DNA from: Odontocerum albicorne
Taxonomy: Eukaryota; Arthropoda; Insecta; Trichoptera; Odontoceridae
Direction: 5' to 3'
DNA: 64,000 bases
Assembly (NCBI GenBank): GCA_949825065.1
Contig: OX463839.1
Location: forward strand, 28,641,291-28,705,290
The position numbers and the translations under genes were made by a program. This document shows positions 13,701 to 24,369 of the stretch, piece after piece. The notes beneath the pieces are model-generated. The model did no database searches and was not told where the DNA came from. It saw only the letters and a list, made by a program, of their open reading frames with translations. Within the stretch, counting starts at the first letter, position 1. Each line of letters starts with the position of its first letter.

Positions 13701-16700
13701 GTGGTAAAAGTGATGTTTAAGAAACAAATCGTCATTTAAATCGAATTCATTCAGAAAAGAACCAACCAATATCAAAAGACGAGTTATATGAATTCATTGG
13801 AATATTGCTCGCACCTGGCAGAAATCGAACACGAAAGCTATCTTTGAGTGAATTGTGGATAAGTGAAAGTCCCTTTTGCCATTCATTTTTCACAACAGCT
13901 CTGTCTCGAGATAGATTCATCTATATTTACAGTCATATTCGTTTTGATGATAAAGAAACCCGAGAAGAGAGATATCAGGGTTTTTTCAGATAAATTAGAA
14001 CCAATTAAGTGGATTTCAAAAATGTTTATGGATATGTGCAAAAGCAATTATTCTCCATCTTCGAATATAACTGTAGATGAACGTTTGGCAAACTTTAGAG
14101 AGAATTGTTCATTTCGCATGTACATGAAGTCTAAACTTGGTAAATATGGCATCAAAATCTGGGTTGCTGCCGACTGCGGCGGCATATGACGCATAACAAA
14201 TTTACAGGCTTATTCTGGTATGATAAATAATCGTAGAGAGAGATAAATCAAGGTAACTGAGTAGTTATAGAAATGGTTCAACCGCAGTATGGCACGAACA
14301 GGAGGATAACCACAGGTATTTTTATTACCTCCATCAAATTAGCCGATAATATTTTATTAAAAGGTTTAACTCTAACTGGCACACTTCGAAAAAATAAAAG
14401 AGTAATCTCACTTGAATTTATACCGTCTAGAGAGAAAACAATCCATAGTAGCTGAAAATAAAATACTCAATTCAATGATGCAGAAATTGATTATTCAGAA
14501 AAACAAAAGCCACTATAGTAATTATACATCATTATAATAATACGAAAATTGGAGTAGATACGGGAGACCAAATTACTTGAGAGTACTCTTGCTCAAGGTC
14601 AACGAGAAGATGGCCTTTCCGTCTTTTTATGGAAATTATAGATATGGCTGCATTGAATGCATACCTCTTATGGATAGACAAATATCCAGAGTGGAAACAA
14701 AATAATACCACCGAAAACATTTCACAAGAGAGTTAAGTTTGGAATTGGCAATGCCCAATATCTTAAAAAGGAAAAATAGCAACAACAAGATGCTTTTAAT
14801 ACAGTTTTAACATATTGTGGCGAGTCAATACCCGAAACATTAGTAAATAATACCCTGTTGGCACCCCGTGAGGTCCTCAAAAGAGGAAGTTGTGGGTTTT
14901 ATTAAAAACATTCGAGAAAAAAAACCAGGCTATTATGCAATATTTGTCAAACACCTGCGTGTTTAGTACGTAGAATATAGTAGAAAAAAAAGTGGTTTCG
15001 TGCCCCAATTGCGATAACTTTCTCCACAGGATTAAACTTTGATTATATGATATGTTTGTCCTATTTTCAAATTTTCTGTAGTGTTTATATTTTCCAAATT
15101 GCATATATTTTATTGATTTGAATTTCGTGTTTGTTTATATATAATTTTGAATTTCGTGTTTGTTTATACTATATAAATTTCTCGCCCTAAAACCTTGATT
15201 TTTGAATTTATATATTCATTTTATATTTTGTTTATATGTTATTTATTGTCTTTATTCGAATTATGGTTTTATTGCCAAAAAAATACACGCTACATTTTAT
15301 TGTATAATTTTATGAAAAAAAATTAAAAGGTTGGAAATCTCTTATCACGCATGCGCATTCTGAATGTTGCGCAGACCGAACGACGCAGCGTAAAAATAAT
15401 ATTCTTATAGAAATGTCGCCTTTCTGTTTTAGCTCTTATTTTATCATTTCTTACCTTTATTTTATATTATTCGACATTTTATTACATAATAAAATGATGT
15501 TTATAGCTAATAACAAAAAATAACCTAGCAGATTTTGCATAATTTTAATTTGAAACATACATGTTTAGTGTACCCTCAGTGTCCAACACCGTTACTGGCG
15601 TAATTTTTTAGCACAGTAAGGGAAGTGTTAAAAGGTTGGAGACCTCTTTTCAGTCATGCGCATTCTGAACGTTGCGCAGACCGAACGACGCAGTGGGAAA
15701 ATTATATTCCTATAGAAATGTCACCTCTCTGTTTCAACTATTATTTTATCATTTCTTACACTTATTTTATATTATTCGACATTTTATTACATAATAAAAT
15801 GATGTTTATAGCTAATTAAAAAAAAAACTAATAGATTTTGCATCATTTTAATTTAAAACATACATTTTTAGTGTACCCTCAGTGTCCAACACCGTTACTG
15901 GCGTAATTTTTTAGCACAGTAAGGGAAGTGTTAAGAGTGGTAGTGTTTACTGCCCCATGCACTACAACTATTGATAATTTTACCCTGATGACTGCAAGGC
16001 ATAATCTAAAAAGCACATGTAAATTTTCAAATAATATTAAAAGCGCACTCGAATATTTATTTATTTTATCCACGATCACTTAAAATAATCTACTTTTTTT
16101 ATGTAATCGATAATTGAAATCGGAACAAAAATATATATAAATTGTATAGAACATAGCATCATGTCTAGAAGTTATTAGTATTGAGTAAGTATATGAATAT
16201 GACTACTAGAATTATAGATTATATTGAAAAAATGCATTGGTGGCCATCACAGAGTACACACGATTTTCAAAAATCGAGGACTCCTCTTACACAAATAAAA
16301 TAATAGAAATTTCCAACCAAGTCTCACTGATGGTTACATGAGAGAATTTTCAAGTTTTTTTTATCTAGTTGTGTTTTTTACGAAAATGCCATTATTTAGC
16401 TAATGGTTAATCCATTCATTCATCTATATTTAAGTTAATACGGATATACAACAAAAACATAATGTTCAACAATTAAAATGCTCATCTGTTAAGTCAATCT
16501 GTCATCAGTTGGACTTGTTCTGTATCGACAACAGTAATTTCTCTATATATGTATTTAAATAAGTATAGTGACTTTTAGTGAGGAAAATTATTTTGTTTAG
16601 GTATCAAAACTTAAGGAGCCATCAGACAGATCATACACACCTCCACCTGTGGGTTCCTATACCCCTCCCAGCAGTCCCAAGAGAGCAGCGCTGTCTACAT

Positions 16701-19700
16701 CCCTCTCTGCTATGCCCTTACCTTCGTTCTTGCCATCTCTTCCATCGACAGTCAAAAGTCAGATTGCGGCATCATTAGGTAAGTTATTCTTTCATTGTAA
16801 TCAAAATTATACAGCATAACTCCAAAACGATGTTGCAGCAATTGCAATTTGTGTTTTTTTTTATCTCCATTTAGAATTTTTTTCAGTGTTTTCATTTCAT
16901 ATTTCGATATTTGGTAAACATGAAACCCAATTTGTACAAATTCACCACAATTTATTGGGAGTACAAATTAGTTCAGTCCGTTTCCAAAAGATGGCTCTGG
17001 CTGTTATGAATCGTTCATAGTGACAGCCGATTTTGGCGGTTTCAGAGAGGTTAGACATCTGCCAATAATATTCAGTTTATATCGCTTTGAGTTTCATGCA
17101 AAAACCTTGTTTTGTACAGTGTTGAAAATGTCGAATTTTGTGTTAACCAAGCAGCATTTGCGGGAGGTTTTAATTTTCTGCTTTAATTGGAAGAAAAGTG
17201 CAGCTGAAGCCCATTGAATGCTTGTCGAAGTTTATGGTGATGCTGCTCCAACTGATAAATCATGTAGGGAATGGTTTCGACGTTTCAAGGATGGAGATTT
17301 CAGCGTCGAAGACAAGCCTCGCTCTAGACAGCCAAAAAATTCGAGGACAAAGAATTAGAGGCATTACTCGAAGAAGATCAGAGTCAAACGCAACAAGAGC
17401 TTGCAGAATCATTGGGAGTGACTCAACAAGCCGTTTCCGTACGATTGAGAGCCATGGGAATTATTCAAAAACAAGGATAATTGGGTGTCTTATGAACTGA
17501 AACCGAGAGACGTTGAATGGCAATTTTTCACTTTTTTGGTGTTGATGTTGAGGTCAATGGCAACGATTGACCGGGCTTAGCATAGTATTTTTTCTTCTTG
17601 GGGTTGTCGTAGAATATCCACTTCTCATCTCCAGTTACAATCCGATGCAAAAAACCTTTTCTTCGTTGCCTTTGAATCAACTACTCGCAAGTGAAAAATA
17701 GCCTAGCAGTGTACATGTGTTACACAAATGAATGTAATTAGTGGAATAACAAAGTAAATAATCATTAAATGTTCTACTATGTAGTTCCACAAAGTTCAAG
17801 CCAAAACCTCAAATCAATCAATGATTTGAATTAAATAAGATTGGAATATTTTTTTCGGTAAAATATGTATCCATCAGATTTTGTTGTTTGTAGGTTATAT
17901 ATACATATATTAAATTAAATATTACCACATTTTTTTCAAATTATAAATTCACACGTATAAAAATTGTAAAAATGTAAATTAAAATTTAAGAATCTTTCTA
18001 GGAAAAACATTGTCACTAATCTCAATAAAATTTATTTCAAATAATGCATTTTTTTAAATTAATATAAATTTCTTGCAAAAATATAATACAATAAAAAAAA
18101 ATAAAGAGAATTGTCTCGATTAATTTAGCTTTTTATAAATAAATATATTTTGCATAGTCAAATTTTAATTATTAGTTTTTCATTTAGAAGAACTGAATAT
18201 ATTCGCCTTTCAATAGTTATAATGAATGGAAATATGTATTTGGCAGCGAGTGCTGATGACGAGCCGTACAGCCCAGGGGACAGTGACAGCGTGTCCCGCT
18301 CCCCCCCACCGCCCACCTCCACAGACCTGCAGAGGAAGATGGAGGAGCTCAACAGAAAGATTGAGGAGCAGAAGAAACAGATTCGATACATAGTTGGGAA
18401 TATTCATTCTACTGAATCATTGGTATGTCGAGTTTATATACTGATTTGCCAATTTCACGTGATTAATAAGACTAATGTGGAGTGTAAGGTATTGTGGAAG
18501 AAGACTGCCAAAATTATGAATGTCCAAATGTAAATAGATTTTGAAAAACTAAATATAAATATTCATCCATGCATACCATCACATCGTTTCCCTGTCGGTG
18601 TAGGCGCAATACACATATTTCACCTCCTTTACATCCATACGCCTTATACAGATCCTATGATCTTTCTGGCTTTACCTTTTCTTCTTTTAAAATTCATTTG
18701 ATCTAACCATAATTTCATTCTTCCTAAACCACGCATTCCACTCACATTTACGCTATATTTGTTTTGTTCGATTTTCTTCATTCATTCGTTGCACATACCC
18801 AAACCATTTCAGTGGTCGTTTTCATCCCACTTAATACATCAGTCTTAAGTTCACATTCATCCCTAATCAATCCATTTAGTATTCTGTCGTAAAATGTCAC
18901 ATATTCGTCTCAGTGCATGCATTTGTCTTTCCATAGCCGCCATGTTTCACTCCTATACATCAAATTTGATACTAAAATACTATTGTGGACTCTCATTTAA
19001 GCAGACTTTGAAACTGTTCAGTTCAAGTATATGTTTTAGTGTCCTATTAACTTTTTTTCCTATCGCTACATGCTGTTCAATATCCCTCGTAACTCTTCCA
19101 TCATTGAGAAAATACTACCTAAATACAATAAAGTAAATATAAACAGTTGGAGATATTAAAGTAGTTAGATAAGAAGGTGAATTAATGAATAAATAGTAAA
19201 AAATATGTGCTGTAATAGAAAGGCTTTAGCACTCTGTCATCTCGGGTTTCCATACAGTGATAATACCCGATGATATGGTATGTATGTATAACAATATTAA
19301 TGCATATCTGTTTTTTGAGAAAAACATCATGCGTTATACTCGTATAAGGCTGGGTTTTTAGTTATTTTCATCAGATTTTAAGGTAAAATACAATAAATAC
19401 TTAAAATCAATTACAATAAACCTTGGATAGTTTGGAAAAATCCTTAATTAAAATGTTATATTAGTTCCTCCAAATACTCGTAAGTTTCAAGAATCACATT
19501 CCATAAAAATTAGAGTGAATGACTGATACAAATGTAGAGTGTGTGATAAGGAGTTGTTGGACACGATGTTGATGTGGTTGTTGAGATTATTATGCAGTTG
19601 GAATTGTGTTCTAAGGATGTGAATGTTTCAGCTGAGTGTTATAGTATTTAGGACAAATGTATGAAAATTGTGATTAAGGAATGATACCACTTTGTCACAA

Positions 19701-21050
19701 GCCTTGCATTCAAGTAAATCTCTATATGCACAAAATGGCGGGGTTTTTTCACATTGTAAACGTTGTATTGTGGATTTTAAAATTAAAACCAAAAACAAAT
19801 TTTCTAGTTATTTCTACAATCCTCAATCTGCAATTATAAATAAAATAAATCCAAATCATAGCATTTTTATAGAAGTTCAAATAAAATATTCACTAAAAAT
19901 CTTGATACAATTTGAAAAATACCTTGTGTACATTATTAGTTTGCAAGCTCTTAAGAAATTGTGCATTTGTGAACATGAAATTTTTACAAAATGAAACATA
20001 CAATGCTCGATTATTATTTTTTTCACTTTTCTTTGTGTCACTTATGTCAAAATTGTCATTTTGAGATTTATTTCTCTAATTTAAAATGTTTCAAATTAGG
20101 GGAAATTTTATTAGCTTAAGTATCACATTTTTATCATTGTTTTTCTCAAAATGCATGAATAAAACATTGGTATTTTAATGTGTCAAAATTGCCAATTTAA
20201 CTTCTTTGAATTACAAAATTCCAAGATTAATTTTTGAATTGACAAAGGCCAGTCTTTGGGAGTATAAAAATACATGCAAAATATATTTAAATTTTAGAAA
20301 TGCTTGTTTTAATTTGTTTTGTTTTTCCTTTATTTATTAATCAAAAACATGATTTGTCAGTTTTACTAATTACTTTGTTTTTCTAATTCAAATTTTGTGG
20401 TCTAAAGATTGTAGTGGCAAATTACATGCTCTCTATAATCAAGTTTTACTTTTTTGTCTCTTGAATTTCAAATTTTGCATGGAAACTTCTATTCATTATC
20501 ACTGAAATTGAACATTTTATTTCAGGATGAACCATACTCGCCATCAAGGCCAATGTCTCCAGAGACTACAAAACCAGCCTTGCCTGCTTTGTCATCTATT
20601 TCCATTCCTTCAAATCTTCATGAAATATTAGCGAGCATTCAAAAACAAAGTAAACCATCAGCAGTTGAAGATAAACCTGCTCCAGAATCTTATGTTCCTA
20701 CCGCTATAAGTGTCAATGTTGCTTCGGAAAGTTCTACATACTATCAAGACCAAACTGGTGATGTGGACATGAGATTTATGGGAAAAGCAGCATTTGGACA
20801 AGCACAATTGTCATATCCACAGTCAGAGGCATCAGATAAGAGCACCAGTAAACTTGCATCTCTTAGCGAAGCAGAATTACTAAGCATGGTACCAGATGAT
20901 GAGGTGATATCACCAGTGTACCCGCCCTTGCCCACAGCTCCACCTCCCGTAAGGGACATGTCAGTTCCTCCGCCTCCTTACAAAATGCCAAAACTCGATC
21001 CAAATCAACCTCCACCGCCAGGACTAGAGGATGATGAAGATATAGTGTGA
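3984..21050 (+). CDS. pps: SPOC-domain transcription regulator (DIDO1/PHF3/pps family), 3' half, nine exons
   Basis: Exons: 3984-4183, 4323-4724, 5579-5814, 8436-8548, 9907-10115, 11172-11373, 16601-16778, 18247-18422, 20526-21050. All have AG/GT borders and phases that join into 746 codons plus TGA. Upstream exons (family members carry PHD and TFIIS-like domains) lie left of the window. Order seen: acidic linker, His/Ser/Arg-rich region, SPOC domain, Pro-rich region, coiled-coil-like segment, Pro-rich tail ending in an acidic GLEDDEDIV. Family members bind the phosphorylated C-terminal domain of RNA polymerase II through SPOC and influence elongation and RNA processing in the nucleus. The symbol follows the Drosophila relative; orthology is inferred. 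The 8436 acceptor could instead be 8442 (two residues shorter). Confidence 0.85.
5139..5453 (+). mobile_element. CR1/L2-type LINE 3' end
   Basis: The frame at about 5200-5372 encodes VVWNGLPPSLRD and FRKHLKTFPF, the conserved C-terminal tail of CR1/L2-like reverse transcriptases. After the stop, GAGAGTTCGCTCTC (a small hairpin) is followed by GGCGCTATATAAATT and TTATTA-type repeats, the usual LINE terminus. The same tail recurs at 57100-57180. It lies in the intron between the 4724 and 5579 splice sites. Confidence 0.75.
5848..6174. mobile_element. piggyBac-type MITE
   Basis: Bounded by TTAA at both ends (5848-5851 and 6171-6174), with terminal repeats TTAACCCTTTCC(A/G)GTCC in inverted orientation. 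It has no coding capacity. The left part holds two copies of an odd palindrome, GTCGAATGTCATTCGAC (in 5866-5886 and 5911-5927). The centre holds a tandem pair of an approximately 35-bp unit starting CTTGTGAACATAAATATAG (about 6011-6080). Confidence 0.8.
6349..7629 (+). mobile_element. mariner family D, full length, decayed
   Basis: A 1,281-bp element between TA (6347-6348 and 7630-7631). The terminal repeats start TTGGGAGTACAAATTAGTTC and, at the other end, TTGGGTGTACAAATTAGTTC. It is inserted in the long intron between 5814 and 8436. A rearranged sister copy is at 16955. Confidence 0.93.
6522..7550 (+). pseudogene. mariner transposase (family D), frameshifted
   Basis: The start MSNFVLTKQH and the helix-turn-helix half run to about 6935. 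After a frameshift the second half shows TEDEKWIFYD (families usually have TGDEKW), LLHDNARPHV and SPDIALSDYW (usual SPDIAPSD), so the DD34D spacing is kept but flanking residues have decayed. A third break lies near 7400, after which the C-terminal EKVVASDGQYF-like end is read in another frame. Confidence 0.88.
7632..8435. other. Intron sequence without recognised features
   Basis: AT-rich intron between the family D mariner and the first SPOC exon. No repeat or frame could be supported. Confidence 0.5.
8436..11373 (+). CDS. pps: SPOC domain exons
   Basis: Three exons (8436-8548, 9907-10115, 11172-11373) encode the SPOC fold. It starts LWSGGVSMIDVAKFNV, continues with VWDYINKMKKQGNKD and VVKLMPMNEDEKTQYN, and ends DELRPHLLLGIIVGQRKKR. 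These match the core of DIDO1/PHF3-type SPOC domains in order and length (about 150 residues). The domain binds phosphoserine-containing peptides in characterised relatives; substrate here is inferred. Phases are 2/0, 0/2 and 2/0. A mariner relic lies within the first of these introns. Confidence 0.88.
8921..9500 (+). mobile_element. mariner relic, deleted
   Basis: ATG 8921 opens MNKNKFRVIIKHFYL, a mariner N-terminus. After VEVHGESLL a deletion joins to IDYLEKSKIIMGVYYAALLD. A segment (about 9090-9290) resembling antisense LINE 3' sequence intervenes. The end MAKLHESGFELVPHPPYSPKLAPC follows, with Asn in place of the third catalytic Asp (PCNFF). The terminal repeats were not resolved. Confidence 0.7.
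10116..11171. other. Intron without recognised features
   Basis: No coding frame or clear repeat. It contains a short repeated phrase around TGTCCTCAG (10540-10580) of unknown meaning. Confidence 0.45.
11640..12095 (+). mobile_element. mariner relic, N-terminal half
   Basis: Frameshifted frames encode a GRESIKDDPRQGRPAKA stretch, then TTVLRILHDHRGVNKVSARWVPKLLS and QKQRRVE, the helix-turn-helix and linker of a mariner-type transposase. The catalytic half is missing and LINE sequence follows. Confidence 0.7.
12100..12790 (-). mobile_element. Jockey/CR1-like LINE reverse transcriptase relic
   Basis: Reading the minus strand from 12790 gives FVDLSAAYDTV (reverse transcriptase motif A region), and later KYLDVTLDRSLL (usually YLGVTLDR, downstream of the YADD region). 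Frames are broken by stops. It sits in the intron between 11373 and 16601. Confidence 0.7.
12848..12925 (-). repeat. SINE 3' fragment
   Basis: Minus-strand match to the SINE body at 27277-27470: the conserved block around TTGGAAGAGATT / CCATGTGGTAATCTCTTCC and the terminal CCTGG(T/C)AGG. Confidence 0.55.
12968..15631 (+). mobile_element. piggyBac-like element
   Basis: The left end TTAACACTTGCCGTACGG and right end GGGAAGTGTTAA (15620-15631) are imperfect inverted repeats bounded by TTAA, the piggyBac target. A decayed transposase lies between them. About 15110-15180 contains a 33-bp tandem duplication (GAATTTCGTGTTTGTTTATA). The 3' terminal 300 bp is duplicated immediately downstream. Confidence 0.75.
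13394..14460 (+). pseudogene. piggyBac-like transposase, frameshifted
   Basis: ATG 13394 starts an acidic N-terminus (MAGNIDGDDSDLEF) as in piggyBac proteins. Later frames give ELYEFIGILLAPG, the SPFCHSFFTT region, then PSSNITVDERLANFR (containing the first catalytic Asp), SKLGKYGIKIWVAADC (second Asp), NRRITTGIFITSIKLA and LTGTLRKNKRVI. Several frameshifts separate these blocks. Beyond about 14460 the frame is lost, including the cysteine-rich tail. Confidence 0.85.
15628..15934 (+). repeat. Tandem copy of piggyBac 3' end
   Basis: Bases from TTAAAAGGTTGG to GGGAAGTGTTAA repeat 15323-15631 with a 305-base offset and scattered differences. All three boundaries (15323, 15628, 15931) are TTAA. 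See findings. Confidence 0.85.
15935..16600. other. Intron remainder
   Basis: AT-rich intron ending in the acceptor TTTTGTTTAG|GTATCA. Nothing else seen. Confidence 0.45.
16601..18422 (+). CDS. pps: Pro/Ser-rich and coiled-coil exons of the SPOC protein
   Basis: Exon 16601-16778 encodes SYTPPPVGSYTPPSSPKRAA, a Pro-directed kinase-like region, and ends in phase 1. Exon 18247-18422 completes the codon and encodes ADDEPYSPGDSDS, then a heptad-rich segment (LQRKMEELNRKIEEQKKQIR) likely to form a short coiled coil. The last exon again starts with DEPYSP, so the motif occurs twice. The second exon is notably GC-rich for this locus. Confidence 0.82.
16955..17702 (+). mobile_element. mariner family D, truncated with inverted internal segment
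   Basis: Starts with the family D terminal repeat (TTGGGAGTACAAATTAG) after TA at 16953-16954. It follows the 6349 copy to about 17525, with extra frameshifts and a stop. The piece 17528-17702 is then the reverse complement of the segment equivalent to about 6905-7085 of the other copy. No 3' terminal repeat was found. Confidence 0.85.
17703..18246. other. Intron remainder
   Basis: Very AT-rich. No features beyond the acceptor ATTTGGCAG at 18246. Confidence 0.45.
18560..19125 (-). mobile_element. LINE family 1 relic
   Basis: Aligns by eye with 24813-25380 over most of its length (for example CATTCATTCGTT, CATACCCAAACCATTTC and ATACTATTGTGGACTCTCAT). In minus orientation it encodes the C-terminal end of a non-LTR reverse transcriptase (FGHVERMNE-like in the sense copy at 36390). 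Confidence 0.7.
19126..20525. other. Last intron, no recognised features
   Basis: AT-rich, with short frames only. It ends in the polypyrimidine-rich acceptor ATTTTATTTCAG at 20525. Confidence 0.5.
20526..21050 (+). CDS. pps: Terminal coding exon of the SPOC protein
   Basis: 175 codons including TGA. Encodes DEPYSPSRPMSPE, a leucine-rich segment (IPSNLHEILASIQKQSK), a Ser-rich middle and a poly-Pro tail ending PPPGLEDDEDIV. The acceptor is strong and the frame joins in phase 0 to exon 18247-18422. Confidence 0.85.
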   Translation, partial: DEPYSPSRPMSPETTKPALPALSSISIPSNLHEILASIQKQSKPSAVEDKPAPESYVPTAISVNVASESSTYYQDQTGDVDMRFMGKAAFGQAQLSYPQSEASDKSTSKLASLSEAELLSMVPDDEVISPVYPPLPTAPPPVRDMSVPPPPYKMPKLDPNQPPPPGLEDDEDIV

Positions 21051-21600
21051 TTATCATACTATACATAGTAAATATGTACATTTTAATGCAGTAAGAAACA
21101 ACCACCTAGGCCCTGATTCTGGATTTTTTTACCTAGGTGACCCTAGTGCACTTTGATCAGGCTTACATGTGATATCATGTACACTTCTCACCTTCATCGT
21201 GATGTTTAGTGCAGGGATGGATGGAGAGGAGTCATCAAGGGTTATCATGGGAGTCACGATGTTCAGTCATGAGTTACACGACAGGATGATGATTGTAAAC
21301 TATTACTTAATACACATACTATCTGGAGGACCGAGAGATCTTCAAAGATGTCTTCTTCTTGCTTTGGATATGGCAGATTTGTTAATGAGCCTCCACACAC
21401 AAATGTGAGGGTACCATACAAAAGGAGAAAATTAAAACGTTTTCAAGAAGCTTATATGTATTGAAAAAATCAGATAATGAACTATGTTATGCACTGGTGT
21501 CATCTGTGCTCATTTCTGCAAGGTCCAAGCAACTTATTAAATAACACATGGGTGCGGAACCAGAAGATACGAGAGGAGTTGTATATTCTCATAATAAATA
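21051..21600 (+). terminator. 3' UTR with poly(A) signal
   Basis: AATAAA at 21593-21598 is a suitable cleavage signal 540 bases after the stop codon. The AT-rich stretch continuing to about 22400 could belong to longer transcripts. A perfect 10-bp stem hairpin (arms 22030-22039 and 22044-22053) lies there. Confidence 0.5.
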
Positions 21601-22661
21601 TATATTCTTGAATTATTCGACTTAAATTTTTCTAAGAGTTAAAGTAACTATTTTTTTCTATTTTTCTTTTTTATTTTGTACATTCCCAGTGTTTTGTTCC
21701 ACCGATTTTTCAAACAATAATAATAGTTTATATAAACTTCTTTTAAGCATATAACATAATATATACTTCCACACTATTTTTATGAATTTTGTGGTTAATC
21801 ATGAAATTAGTGCAATGTTAGAAGAAATGACTAAAAACTGTTAACTTTAAGACTAAGCGTTTAATATTGTACATGAATTATAAGTTCGTGATAGCATCGC
21901 TACTTTAAATTATAGTGATTTTTATATATAACTTGGTGTACTATGTGCATATTTTGATGATATTAGACTTAATTTTTTATATTAGTTTTAGTGTTAATGA
22001 TGCTAAATAGGAATTAAACTATTCATGTTAATATTGCTCTATGGAGCAATATTATGTGAGTGATTGAATATAATTCAAAAAGTTCGATATTCATATTAAA
22101 AAACACAAATTAAATTGCATAACAAAAATTACATCTTTTTTCAGAGCTCCGGAGATCACATTGCAAAGTTGTTCTTTTGTAATATAAATCTACTTCTTCA
22201 ATGTAAATCATAATTATTATGATGTTTTATGTATATATTTTATATGTTAGGTGTACATAACATTTTAGGCATTTATTATAATTAATTGAATGCATGAACG
22301 CACTTGTATATAATGTTAAAGACAAAATTTAAAAAAAAATAGTTGTAAGTCTAAATTATCCGGATAAATAGACCTTTATTGATTATCGTTCTATTAGCTA
22401 TCTTATGATTGGAAATGATAGCTGAAATCAAACAGTTTTATTTTAAAATGTTTTGTCCTTAATTAAAAAAACGTTAATCCTATTCCTCTTTTATTTATTT
22501 TATAAACCCAAGTGTATTTATATGACAACTTGAACATATTTGAGATGATTGGTTATGCAGTTAACTTGCTGGACTTCTGTGTAGAAAGTTTTCAGTCCCA
22601 GGTCCACATTGTGCTTTTCTCCAAAGAGAAGAATAATTTTTCTGATAAATTTGTCGAAATA

Positions 22662-23934
22662 CAGGGTGCGTTTTATGTTCCAGGCCGATCTTGTTTGGCC
22701 AGCATTTTGATTTCACTGTTATTTGTCAGTTCATATTTAACAGTCGTGGAGAGTGGTTAATAATTTATTATGGTGCATTTTACTCCGCAATAACGTGCTG
22801 AAGTTATTAAAACATTTTATTTAAATAATTGTGCAATTGTGAATACCAGAAAAAAATTGCATGTTTTTTTTTGGTTTAAATCGTGCCATGTTAAATGTGC
22901 CAATCAAGTCAACCATTCAGCGTGTACTGAATAATTTTGAAAATTTGCATACACTGGGAGATAAAGCTAAGTCTGGGTGACAACGTATGCCAGAAAAGAT
23001 TAATGCAATGAGGCAGAGTGCTGGTAAACGTCCGTGCACAAGAATTGGGAATGTCTCCATCATGTTTGTTAAAAATTATCAAAATGATTTCCATTTTTAT
23101 CCGTATAAAATTCAATTGACACAAGAGCTACAGGAAAATGACCATAAACGATGGTGAGATTGTAGTGCTCGGGTTTTACAGGTCGGTATAGACGATCACC
23201 ATTTTTGGCAAAAAATCATGAGCGACGAGGCACATTTCGACTTGGCTGGCTTTGTTAATAAACAGAATAGCCGCTATTGGGGCACTGAAAATCCTCAATT
23301 GATACACCAATGACCATTACACCCTCTTAGAGTGACTGTATGGTGCGCCATTTGGGCCGGCGGCATCATTGGGCTATATTTCTTTGAGGATGCTAGAAGC
23401 AATGCTGTAACAGTTACTAGTGATCGCTATCGTAACATGTTGGTAAACTTTCTTGTGCCCGAATTGGATCAATTGGGCCTACAGCACATGTGGTTCCAAC
23501 AGGACGATGCCACATCACACACAGCTCGTGCTACGATGCAAATTTTGCGAGTTACTTTTCCCGTCCGAATAATGTCAAAAAGTGGTGATATCGACTGGCC
23601 CCACGATTCCCTGATTTGACCGCCCCCGATTATTTCCTATGGGGGTACTTGAAAAGAAAGGTGTGCACCACAAACCAACTACAATCCCGATGCTTAAGGA
23701 CAACATTCGAAAAGAAATTGTTGAAATAACACCAGAAGTCTGAGAGAATGTTATGAAAAATATGCTTGAAAGAGCTCGCGTTTGCGCTACGGCCAGAGGC
23801 GGCTACTTGACCGACATTATATTCCATACATAATGGTAAAAACCATATAATCAATCAATTAATTATAAATTGTAAAATTGTGTTTCATTTAAAAGTTATT
23901 AAAAAAACATCGGCCTGGAACATAAAACGCAGGA
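22662..23934 (+). mobile_element. rosa-like (DD41D) IS630-Tc1-mariner element
   Basis: Inverted ends TGCGTTTTATGTTCCAGGCCGAT (written as two halves TGCGTTTTATG and TTCCAGGCCGAT) lie near 22667 and 23931, next to TA. The outermost bases have drifted, so ends are good to a few bases. It contains a decayed transposase. Confidence 0.8.
22770..23833 (+). pseudogene. DD41D transposase, decayed
   Basis: Opens MVHFTPQQRAEVIK. The catalytic half shows MSDEAHFDLAGFVNKQ, VTVWCAIWAGGI, WFQQDDATSHTAR and, after a frameshift at about 23600, RFPDLTAPDYFLWGYLK. Forty-one residues separate the last two Asp residues, defining the DD41D group. Several stops (near 22978, 23156 and 23313) and frameshifts disable it. 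Confidence 0.85.
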
Positions 23935-24369
23935 TACAGGATGTATTAGGATATCTTTGAATTAATTCATATTTATTATTTTTTCACAAAAAATTATTAA
24001 CAATACTGCTTTAAGGTGGCCCCTCTAAGTCGCACTAAAACAATTTTTTTATATCCTCTGGTCACTTCAGAGAATTTATCTTTTCCTCATGCTGTAGTGA
24101 AGTCTTTGCTTCTAAGTATTCCGATTCAAAGAGATTCCAATATTATAAAAAAATGCAAGGCCCTATTTCATTGTAAGCTAAAAATACCACCTATTCTTAA
24201 ATCCAGAATACTTTGAAATTAATACATTGTTTTTATGTAGCTCTGGAGCTTTTATTTTTAGCTGCAGCTATATAGAAATTTTATGTTCCATACTCACAAT
24301 TTTCCCAACTTACCACAATTTCTTCAGCTTCAATTCTCTTTTGTTGTAATAAAATACAGCTCAATTCCA

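Noticed and set aside
18894..19136. 80-codon plus-strand frame
   Set aside because: Lies in an antisense LINE relic.
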